This document shows positions 52,816-61,576 of a stretch of 64,000 nucleotides of DNA, piece by piece. The position numbers and the translations under genes were made by a program. Source of the stretch: Antedon mediterranea (Eukaryota > Echinodermata > Crinoidea > Comatulida > Antedonidae); NCBI RefSeq assembly GCF_964355755.1, contig NC_092672.1, forward strand, positions 5,766,001 through 5,830,000, read 5' to 3'. A model generated the notes under the pieces. That model saw only the letters and a program-made list of their open reading frames with translations, was not told where the DNA came from and made no database searches. The first letter of the stretch is position 1, and the number at the start of each line of letters is the position of its first letter.

Positions 52816-53571
52816 GGCGCTACTGCAGTTTCGCACCACACTGTTATATCTTCGATATCTTCGTTTTTTACACTCACAACATAATATTATGTAACATGTT
52901 TATACGATTCGACCACTTACTAAGTAATTTTTTTTAAATAACAATACTTTTCAAAACATTTTAAACAATACTGAACTCGCTGTCAACACACTGCGAAATG
53001 TTCGTCATATTTATCACTTAATTGCCAGAATTTATGCTTCATTTTACACCAAAAATTGTAGAAACTATAGAGGGCAGTGTTATAAAATCCGATTACACAT
53101 AGGCCTATTTAGTTTTGAAAAGCAAGAAATGTTTTCAGCTGGCGAAATAATAAATGTTAAATTAATATTTCATTATTAGTATTAATAATAATATTTATAT
53201 TAATGGTTCCTATCAATGTTTTATGTACGGACTCATATCGTCGCCCTTTTGATATGTACAGCTGGTTCTTTATAAAAACCACTCTTTGCAGTTTAAAAAT
53301 AAAAACAGAAAATAAAACATACATTGATTTCTGGCAATTTTCTGATTCTAAAATGGCCACAGTTCGATCGAAGTATTCGCGAAAAAAGTAGCTGTTTTGA
53401 AAGGCATTTTTTGTTATGATAAAGGTAATTAACGGTGGCTAAATCATGGGAACATGTTACATAATGGCCCAAAATTGTAGGGTGTTGGTGATTTCTCCAT
53501 GGTTGGTGTGAGAAAAAAATTAAGCGAGAAATCGAAGATATAACAGTGTGGTGCGAAACTGCAGTAGCGCC
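52816..53571. mobile_element. 756-bp transposon-like element with 41-bp perfect inverted repeats
   Basis: 52816-52856 (GGCGCTACTGCAGTTTCGCA, CCACACTGTTATATCTTCGA, T) is exactly the inverse of 53531-53571. The interior is AT-rich with no transposase; short frames near 53160-53390 have no recognisable features. No clear target-site duplication. It lies about 0.5 kb upstream of the KIAA0753 start. Confidence 0.9.
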
Positions 53572-54170
53572 TCATAATCCCTCAAAATATAAAAGCCCAA
53601 ATATAAAGAAGAAGGTAAACTCGAAGCTTAGGCCTAGGCCGGTAAATTAAACCAATCTCTAAGAAAGGAACGGGCCATAATCGTGGTTTTGGCCGCTGCG
53701 GAAGCCAGTCCTCTAGGCCTACGTACCTTTATTTATTAGGCCTAGGCCTAGTAGGCCTAGCTAGGCTAGGCCTCTAGGCCTAGCACATGAATGTTAATAA
53801 AACCAAAAGTACTATTTGAAAAACGAAAATACTAAATCCTATGTTGAATTATATTTATATCAAAACATTTAAAACGGTAGTTTAATGAAATATACATGTC
53901 ATACCACAAAAAAAGATGAATATTCATTCGTTGTTTTATATTTATCAATTTAAATTGTCCGCCATCATTTTAATATTGAATAATTGTAGTTTTGCAGAAT
54001 TAAAAAATGAATTAAAATAACGTTTAAAAATTCCAATATTGGTATCTAAATAATAGTTTTATGTGGAAATAAATATTATTACACTCAAATATTATTTTTT
54101 TTTAATAATAAAGACATTTTGTAAAAAAATTAGGCGAAAAGTTTATGAAAAAGGTAACAGTGTCGTAACC

Positions 54171-54184
54171 ACCATCATAGCAAC
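54171..54184 (+). promoter_or_regulatory. X-box (RFX site) upstream of CCDC74
   Basis: ACCATCATAGCAAC fits the RFX/DAF-19 X-box consensus RYYNYY-WW-RRNRAC at every position. It lies about 60 bp before a TATA box, the usual X-box distance for ciliary genes. RFX control of CCDC74 is inferred. Confidence 0.6.
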
Positions 54185-54232
54185 AACTCATTAACATAAT
54201 GATGTCTCTCTCTCAGCTCTCTCTCTGCTGAA

Positions 54233-54240
54233 TATATAAA
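54233..54240 (+). promoter_or_regulatory. TATA box of CCDC74 (putative)
   Basis: TATATAAA about 48 bp before a GTAAGT donor at 54288. A start site near 54260-54270 would give a short leader exon. Confidence 0.5.
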
Positions 54241-54261
54241 CAGCAAGCAACGCAGTAGTGT

Positions 54262-54287
54262 TTTTGTGAAAACAAAGTAGGGTCACT
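54262..54287 (+). other. Putative CCDC74 5' UTR exon 1
   Basis: Inferred from the TATA box at 54233 and a consensus donor ACT|GTAAGT at 54288. The matching acceptor (TTTTTTTTCAG) is at 55502. The start is approximate. Confidence 0.45.
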
Positions 54288-55502
54288 GTAAGTATTTATT
54301 GATGTAATATATTGGTAGTTTTAAAGTAGAATTTTTAATGAAATTTATAAAGTTTTAGGCTATGTATGTAGCCTACCAAATGTCTCTCTAGAATAGACTT
54401 TATACAGGCGATCCGCGAGGTATAAACTGAGAGGAATCCTAAACTCTAGGCCTGAGTCTGAGCACTTCACTGCTGCAGTGCTAGAACACAGACTACCAGT
54501 TCTCAAGAATCATGTTCGTGCTGAGACTGCTCTGAGTCAAAAGTAGGCCTAGGAATAGAATAGTAAGAAATAGAAGTTTACAGATATCCTATCAGACACA
54601 CTCTGTAGTTTTTTCGTTTCGTAATTGGGATTTCAGGGAAGTAAACGTGTAAGAATATTATTGATGTATTTATTGTCCCTTTCTTTGACTAGGCCTAGGC
54701 CTAGGTAATTCCAAAAAAAAGTTTCAAAAAAATATTTTAAAATTTCATTTTGAAGTATCATAATAGTTATTAACTTTCACCAAAAAAATCATTTAACTGA
54801 AATACAAGTTTTTTGTTCAAAAAATAACTTTGACTTCCAGTCAAAGTTTACGATCAAAACATATCTCACAATGCAACGCGCTTGTTTAGCTACTCTGCAT
54901 AATCATAAAACTGCCTGGCGATCTGTATAAACACCTTCTTGAAATCTTTGTTTACTTTTGCTCACAACGATTTTCCAGACGAAATGTAATCAAATTAATT
55001 TACCTGTTAATTACGTAAACTTGTTGTTTTTGACTCGAATTTTCGACTCAAAGTGAATAACTTACTTTGATATGCCCACTTTAAATTTAGAATATTTTGA
55101 CCATCATTTGTTGTGTTTCATGGGACAAAAAAAACAAAAGATTATTGACTAAAAGTAAAAATGATGGCGTGTGTGTGTCCAACATCTCAAGAAGATGTTT
55201 TGGTAATGGTAGCCTTTCGCGGTTATCACTGATTTTTTACATTATATCTCATACGATTATCTGAACTACAATTCAAAACACACATCACAAACAATCTCAT
55301 CATATTCTGCAGTATTCCAGATGCTGTGGGCAGGCAGTATTCCACTGAACATTTTCATAAAACAATTTTACACTAAAGGGTTCCCTCATCTACACCAATA
55401 TGATGTAGTAATGTGGGTACAAGGTTCTAAGGCATCTGACCCTATTGTTCAATGCCTTTTAAAACTTATCTAACTACTTAAACTGTAACAATTTTTTTTC
55501 AG

Positions 55503-55601
55503 ACTTTTTACTTGTGCAGATGAGCAGTTAAATTTGTTAATGATGTTGAGGATCAAACTAATGATGGCCAATCAAATTTGAGTTTGAATTAAATTATTTA
55601 A
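55503..55601 (+). promoter_or_regulatory. CCDC74 5' leader with upstream ORFs
   Basis: After the 55502 acceptor and before the main ATG there are short upstream ORFs: ATGAGCAGTTAA, and an ATGATG-started 14-codon frame ending in TGA. They may limit translation of the main frame (inference). Confidence 0.5.
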
Positions 55602-55657
55602 AATTGAAGAATACAGCAGCTGTTTTGCAACAGAGTTTTAACAATCCAAGAACTATC

Positions 55658-55961
55658 ATGTCAATGTCATCTTCAAGCCTACCACGGTTACAAAACCTTC
55701 CGCAGTGGCCTAGGCTAAGCTCTATGGACAAATCACGGTATCCTAAGCCATTTCTACGTGATCAGCTACAAGTGCTGCCTCCGCCTACTAAGGCTAGAGA
55801 ATTACGGGACAATTTGGATCTAGATAGCTCAGTGTCCGATATGGATCAAACAGCTAGATTGCATCACCTTGAGAAGAGTATTGACTTTTTAAAACATCAA
55901 CATGAAGAGATACTTAGAAGTTTACACGAAGAAATTGGAAAATTGAAATTGGAAAATAAAG
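55658..55961 (+). CDS. CCDC74: CCDC74 exon 1 of CDS
   Basis: Starts MSMSSSSLPRLQNLPQWPRL and ends in the coiled coil LHEEIGKLKLENK. Phase 1 out, donor AAAG|GTAGAA. A second in-frame ATG two codons on could also serve as the start. Confidence 0.9.
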
Positions 55962-58900
55962 GTAGAATTTTACAATTTAAAATAAACATTAAATTCTCAT
56001 CAGATTACAGTCTTTAGTAGAAGAAAAGCTTGGTTTGCACTTAATGTAATCACTATACACTGCAAATAAATTGACCAATCACAATATGATGGCTTACCTG
56101 AATTATCACTTGTGATTGGCCAACTCACCTACAGTAACTACATTTTTATGTTGTATCCTTTAAGTGTAAGTGAGAACCATGCTTTAACCACTGTCTACAC
56201 TAACTAGTTTGACAAAAAAAGTGTGATGTGCCAAAATATGGTAGTGATATGAAATCATCATATCCGTAGGCACTTCACATTTTTTTGTCAATTTGTAGAC
56301 AGAGTTTTGGGCGTTAACAGCATGTAACTGTAAGTAGGTAAAGACAGATTATACAGCACAGGCTAAAATATGATGACCTAGTAAATATTATGGAAATCAC
56401 AGAAAAATACATGTACACATCCCATTATGGCAATTATGTTGTCTAATTATACCATACAGGTAGTCTAGTGCTTCATTAATTACTCAGTAAATTAATGAAT
56501 AGTAATTCAGACTAATTAAAAACAGTGATTTGTTAACCATTATGATCTTCAACTGGATATACCATTTTAAAACTTTACATGATAAACATTCTTTGACTAG
56601 ATTTGAACCTACTATCCTCTTACATGAAAGCATTTTTATCAACTAATGAACGCTTAGATTACTGAATTGAACCCTTACGATTGAAAACATTTTAAACTTT
56701 ATATATATTTTCTTGCAGATTTACATTTTAAAGTAATAATGGCAAGAGGAAATAGCCCACCTGGTTCAGGTAATTTGACAGAATTCAAAGCCACATTTCA
56801 AAAGCATTATTGAATGTTATGTAAAATATCTGAAGGCCAGCTATTTGTAGTAATAATTAATTAACCTCTAGAAATAGTGTAGTGTGTTATGCTATGGCAG
56901 TACAGTAGTCTAAATACATAGACATTCTAACTTTAGCTTTCAAGCAACCATAAGCGATTTATGCAGGTGTTATTGCTGATTTATATAAGTGGCATTGATC
57001 ATTTGAGAGAATTCTTTATATGGTTCTAATATTAGAAGATACAGTATCATCGTTCAATTTACATTTGAAATGAATATTTTCTGTCTTAGATAAAAGTAAT
57101 GAATCAAGTAGAAAATCATTAACAAGTGCAGAAGAAAATGTTCCTGTTATTGCACAAGGTAGATTGCTAAAACATAGTATATAGTAAATAACACCATCAT
57201 CATGACATTATCACATCATCATCTTTATGACAATAATCAATAATAGGATACAAATCATGGCAATATTCAAAATACATCATTCTAATTCATTATCATAATC
57301 ATCATTCATTCTCTTTTTTTATCATCATCATTTGTTATCACCTTGCAAGTGATTCAACTTGTGAATCAATAATCTATATGTATATCTTTCTTTTATTTAG
57401 CTGTTTCATTGGACGAATTTAAGTCGCGCTTCCTAGAAGGAGAACAGCGCGAGTTACGATACGCCCTTCAAGAAGCACGCAATAGAAACTTATATCTGCA
57501 ACAAATGTTGGAGCAAGCTATCAACAGAAGGTGTGTGTAACATGAAAACATTCTTACATTGTCAACAGTAAAATAGTGCAGTGTCAAATGGCATTTATAT
57601 CTATATAATTATACATGTTCTGTTTTTTAAAAATGTAATATATCAGCAAAGATACCCACACCAGTGTTTCAAATGTAGTTAAAAACCTTTCAAACATTCT
57701 GATATCCTTTGTGTATGGCTGCGTGCAGTACCAACAAATGTGGAAACGTTCAAATATTCTCTCTCATTCGATATAGAAATAAATATATAACAACTCAATT
57801 TAACAAAATAAATACAACTTTTACATTGTAGGACACCAAATATTGAAACAGGTCAACAAACGACCCCACCACATCGAGGTATGTCCCACCCAGATCCCCC
57901 TATGCCTGTGTCAACTAGGCCGCTCAAAATTCAACGACCCACTGATTCCTCACCGCGCTCTCCAACTCTGGATGAATGTGAAATTATTATACGTCATCTA
58001 CAAGAGTCTAATGAACGACAAAATTATGAGGTATGTGTAGCCCACACCTATTGTTTTTGTTATTCCATCACAATTAAGTCAGGTATTTTCCTTCACTTAA
58101 GTCATATATTTACAGCCACAGTCTCTTGGTAATTGTTTTGTTAACTAATAAGGAATAATTACTGTGTATCCTCTGGTATAATCTCACCCATAAAATTGGG
58201 CCGACTTTAGGGGTGGGACTATACCTGGGGAAACCCTGGTTCAGGAAAAAAATGATTAGTAAGCATTTCTTGTAAATGCTCATCTGAACTGGCTAGAGAG
58301 AGGCCTACATCCAGACCAAAAGCCAATACTGGGACTATACCAGGGGAATGCCTGTTTGAAATCAGACATATAGAGTAGGGGGTGGGATTAGACCTGAAGT
58401 GGGATTATACCCAAGGTTATACGGTAATCAATATTGTAATGATTGTACTTATTCACAATATTGTACTTTTATTGCAGCTTACAAGGTTAAAAGCAGATCT
58501 AAAAGATGTTTTATACTCACATAAGTGGACTCCAGATGCATATTTATTAGCCAAAGCATATATAGCAGAGGAAGATGGTGACACCAATGCAGAGTAAGAA
58601 CTTATGATATACAGTCGTTAGAACCCTATAAAGCTCTGTCTACCCTATAGAAAAAGTGTTATGTTCCCAAATATGGTGGTGATATGCCTATTTGTGTTGG
58701 TGATATGCCCAAATATGTTACTGATACTGACATAATCATGTCCATATATGGGCACATCACATTTTTTGTCACTTAAGTTTGATAGTGTAGACAAATCTTT
58801 AAGGTAATACCTTTAAGACCCAACAAAGTGTTGTTTCACTCTTCCTTTGTCTGACTAGGCAACTCCTTCTTTTCCCCACAATGGAATGCTAGCTAAGTCA

Positions 58901-59408
58901 CTCTTCAGTCACTATTCCCAGGGTGTATAGAGAATAAATAAACATTGTTACAATTGTAATAACATGCTTTATTTTGTTCTTTCAGGGGTGAAGGAAAATC
59001 CCCTCGTGTTGCCTTGAAGAATCACTCAAGGAAAATGTAAGACATTTCTTGATATACAATAAGTAACATGTGACAACAAAAATATGGTGTGCCCATATAT
59101 GAACATGATGATGTCATATCTCTACCATATTTGGGTATATCACTACCATATTTGGGTACATCACATTTTTTTGTCACATACACTTTGATAGTGTAGACAG
59201 AGCTTTAACTGATTTAACTTGTTTATAGATACATAGATTTTGTTTTATTGCAATGTTTGTTTTTCTTGTTTTCAGACCCGATTCAGCTTTTCAAAAAGAC
59301 ACGATATCGCTACCACCGCTCCCTCAGACTCACGGCAACAAAGTAGCAGAGCGACAGAGACGAGTTGAAGCCATTAAAAGACAAAAACACACACAAGTTT
59401 CATTCTAA
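55658..59408 (+). CDS. CCDC74: CCDC74 coiled-coil protein, complete, 8 coding exons
   Basis: Plus-strand exons: 55658-55961, 56719-56769, 57090-57158, 57401-57530, 57832-58030, 58478-58593, 58986-59036, 59276-59408. Total 1053 nt, 350 residues plus stop; human CCDC74A/B are about 380. All introns GT-AG, phases consistent. Near residue 70 begins HHLEKSIDFLKHQHEEILRS, then LHEEIGKLKLENKDLHFKVI, the N-terminal coiled coil of the CCDC92/CCDC74 family. PTLDECEIIIRHLQESNERQ starts a second conserved helix, and VAERQRRVEAIKRQKHTQVS closes the protein as in human (FAERQKRLQAMQKRRLH). Known role: microtubule- and spindle-associated in mammals; family members are expressed in ciliated cells. An X-box upstream and the head-to-head KIAA0753 support a ciliary role (inference). 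The ATG at 55658 is the first in frame after the TGA at 55562. Confidence 0.93.
56024..56187. mobile_element. MITE family 2, copy b
   Basis: AGCTTGGTTTGCACTTA on the left and GTAAGTGAGAACCATGCTTT on the right form degenerate family-2 termini; the core ACCAATCACAA / CTTGTGATTGG is retained. CCDC74 intron 1. Confidence 0.75.
56188..56308. mobile_element. MITE family 1, copy 5 (short)
   Basis: CACTGTCTACACTAACTAGT start and TTGTAGACAGAGTTTTG end. It abuts the family-2 copy almost base to base. Confidence 0.85.
56719..56769 (+). CDS. CCDC74: CCDC74 exon 2
   Basis: DLHFKVIMARGNSPPGS, matching human KDLHYKLIMNQ. Acceptor TTCTTGCAG, donor G|GTAATT; phase 1 in and out. Confidence 0.93.
57090..57158 (+). 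CDS. CCDC74: CCDC74 exon 3
   Basis: Ser-rich linker DKSNESSRKSLTSAEENVPV. Supported by splice sites and phase (1 in, 1 out); low conservation. Confidence 0.82.
57401..57530 (+). CDS. CCDC74: CCDC74 exon 4
   Basis: AVSLDEFKSRFLEGEQRELR then YALQEARNRNLYLQQMLEQA, a predicted coiled coil. Phase 1 in, 2 out, donor AAG|GTGTGT. Confidence 0.88.
57832..58030 (+). CDS. CCDC74: CCDC74 exon 5
   Basis: Pro-rich linker (GMSHPDPPMPVSTRPLKIQR) then SPTLDECEIIIRHLQESNER, matching human KPTTLRQCEVLIRELWNTN. Phase 2 in, 0 out, donor GAG|GTATGT. Confidence 0.93.
58170..58430. mobile_element. Candidate element with GGTATAATCYCACC ends
   Basis: Left GGTATAATCTCACCCATAAA; right GTGGGATTATACCCAAGG is its inverse. 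GGGACTATACC recurs twice inside. CCDC74 intron 5; no ORF. Confidence 0.5.
58478..58593 (+). CDS. CCDC74: CCDC74 exon 6
   Basis: LTRLKADLKDVLYSHKWTPD then AYLLAKAYIAEEDGD. Phase 0 in, 2 out, donor GA|GTAAGA. Confidence 0.9.
58630..58802. mobile_element. MITE family 1, copy 6
   Basis: AAGCTCTGTCTACCCTAT left and TTTGATAGTGTAGACAAATC right. Three AAATATG(G/T)T.GTGAT units, one more than other copies. CCDC74 intron 6. Confidence 0.9.
58986..59036 (+). CDS. CCDC74: CCDC74 exon 7
   Basis: Short basic exon GEGKSPRVALKNHSRK. Phase 2 in and out; acceptor TTTCAG, donor AT|GTAAGA. Confidence 0.88.
59060..59209. mobile_element. MITE family 1, copy 7 (left TIR degraded)
   Basis: Right TIR TTTGATAGTGTAGACAGAGC and two CATATTTGGGTA units; the left end survives only as ATGTGACAACAAAAATATGG. 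CCDC74 intron 7. Confidence 0.88.
59276..59408 (+). CDS. CCDC74: CCDC74 exon 8 (stop codon)
   Basis: PDSAFQKDTISLPPLPQTHG, then NKVAERQRRVEAIKRQKHTQ and VSF-TAA. The AERQ-R--A-KR end is the family's C-terminal signature. Confidence 0.93.
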
Positions 59409-59767
59409 ATTAGTGCTTTTAAATCAACTGATTAAAGTAATTAAACTTGGGAAAAAAAGTATCATGCTTTCTTTTACTAATCTTTTAATCTAGCTTTTTA
59501 AATCAATTTTTAATGCATCATGTACTAAATTTGAATGTATATGGTTAGCTGATTCTTGGTACTGTGCCTATAATTTCTACAGTATCATAGGCAAATTCTG
59601 TGATACAATGTCACATATGTATCACATATATCATCTGTATTATAAGTAATAACCTTAACATAATACAAGCACCACTTGTGATACATAAGTGACACTGTAT
59701 AATACTGGACTTAATATTTCATGGGTGGAGAGATATAGTACAGGAAATTTAGTGATGCAATTTTGCT

Positions 59768-59850
59768 GTGATGTCATCAGTTCATAATGATGTCATCAGT
59801 CACGATGATGTCATCAGTCACGATGATGTCATAAGTCATAATGATGTCAT
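59768..59850. repeat. 18-bp tandem repeat ATGATGTCATCAGTCACG, about 4.5 copies
   Basis: Each unit holds the dyad TGATGTCAT(C/A)A, close to a CRE/AP-1 site, in the probable 3' UTR of CCDC74. Whether proteins bind is unknown. Confidence 0.85.
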
Positions 59851-60476
59851 ATTCTGTGTACAATTAATTTAAGATAATCAACTCTGTAAAATGAAGATTT
59901 TTGAATGAAAATTCTACATTGTTGGCATGGATGTTGTATTATAAATTGAATCTTACAGAACCACAGCCCCTTTCAAAAATTAAATGTTGATGAGAAGGAC
60001 AATATTTCCTCCCAAACTCAAATTGTAGTGAAATCCCAAGTTGGAAGCCCTGTCTTTTTGTATTAATAAAGTAAACTGAAATTTACATTACCAGTGTTTG
60101 ACAACTCTATTAGACACCTTTTTCTTGTTAAAACAAGACAAAATAATTTCTGGACATTTTTAATATTTTTGTATATTTTAGTACAAAAAAGTAGTTTATG
60201 TAAATACTTTATTTGTAGAAATTTTGCAGTGACGTATGAAGCTGTTAAACGAAAATACAGAATATTAAATGCCTTAATTTTATGCTGGTATCAACAATGT
60301 TATAAAGTAAAAAATAAATAAACAAAGCTGATTCAGATTTTGTATAAATGTTTTTATTAATTTAAATTTTCTGCCATATATAAAAGGACAGCACATTATT
60401 ATTTTACATTACTTATACATGCTTTTGAAGGAATACATATTCTATTTTTACACTGTTTCCTTTAAGGTACACCTAA

Positions 60477-60748
60477 TGCTTGATTCCCACTAGGACGCAA
60501 TGCAAGGACGTAAGCGCATCGCAAGTAATTTAACCAATCACAAGTGATGGATTATTCAAATAACTGTTGCTTGTGATTTTTCAACTCATTGTTCTTACGT
60601 CATTGTATCAATCATTTGATTTATATAGTGCCATTCCAACAGTCAGTGCTCATAACGACGCCAAAAAATATCAGAAAATGTAAGTTTTGAGTAGTGACTT
60701 AAAGGTGCTTACAAATTTTTGTTTAATCCTAGTGGGAACCAAGCTTTA
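60477..60748. mobile_element. MITE family 2, copy c with about 110-bp interruption
   Basis: Left GCTTGATTCCCACTAGGACG and right CTAGTGGGAACCAAGCTTT. The second half is interrupted after CTTACGTCATTG by unrelated sequence (about 60606-60722, with TTATATAGTGCCATTCCAAC). Confidence 0.8.
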
Positions 60749-61479
60749 CCAAAGTTAGCTGCATTACTTTAAGAAACAACTCAAACTACTACTGCTGTAA
60801 CTTGGAAATGCTGTGATTGCATTTTTGCTGCCTCATAAGTTTTAAGTTGCTTCATTTATCTTATAGAAAAATAATTAAATTTACCTCATAATTTACAGTA
60901 TATATGGCAACAAAAATGTTATTTGCAATAATGACACCACATTATACTTATCTGGAAATGAGTGGTGGCACTGCAATATGGCAGATTTGAAGTACAGTAT
61001 ATACAGTAATAGGCCAACAGTAACAATTTCGCCAATACTACATCAACACCATCGAAATGAATAATTGTGCACTTAAACCCCACTTTGTTTAATTTACAGC
61101 ATTTGCCTTTGTTTTACATGAAAAATAATTGCATGTATTATATAAGTTGGTGCTTTTGCAGTTGTTTTGCATCAAAATATAAGGTGAATGTAAAAGTAAA
61201 AGTGTGGAAAATTAAACTATAGCAGAATGTAAGAAAAATGTTTTATTTGTGATATCTGTTGAGCATGGCATCATGTTAATTGTACAGATTCCCTTTGAAA
61301 TATTTGTATCCAAAAAAAATTAAAGTGTCCAGTTGCAGAGTCTGGTATCAGTCTAGATTTTGATTTAGTCACAAGAAGCTCATTCCCTGTTCATAAATTA
61401 TGAAATGGTACTGTGGAAATTTGGGTAGCCAATCAGTGAAGGGGTTATATAAGACTTGAGGCCTACTACAAGTAGCCAA

Positions 61480-61576
61480 TCACCATCCACTGAAGTTTGT
61501 CAGACTGTGAGATGATTTAACTTTCTTCTTTGCTATACTGGAACTGATCATTGCTTCATCAGATTCTCTCTTGTTT
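61480..61576 (-). CDS. PPIL2: PPIL2 last exon (stop codon)
   Basis: NKRESDEAMISSSIAKKKVK then SSHSLTNFSGW-TGA, matching the human end (TKRAAEEE...SKKKPSRGFGDFSSW). Confidence 0.93.

Larger units (their letters stand above)
52286..55657. other. Divergent promoter region between KIAA0753 and CCDC74
   Basis: 3.4 kb between the two start codons, which point away from each other. Contains a probable KIAA0753 UTR acceptor near 52304, the 756-bp TIR element, TAGGCCTA clusters (52680, 53630-53790), an X-box (54171), a TATA box (54233) and a likely CCDC74 leader exon and intron. No other gene seen. Confidence 0.7.
59409..61479. other. Convergent 3' interval between CCDC74 and PPIL2
   Basis: Both genes end here, tail to tail. 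Candidate AATAAA for CCDC74 at 60065-60070; for PPIL2 on the minus strand at 61247-61242. Holds an 18-bp tandem repeat and a MITE family 2 copy; otherwise AT-rich with no gene. Confidence 0.7.
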
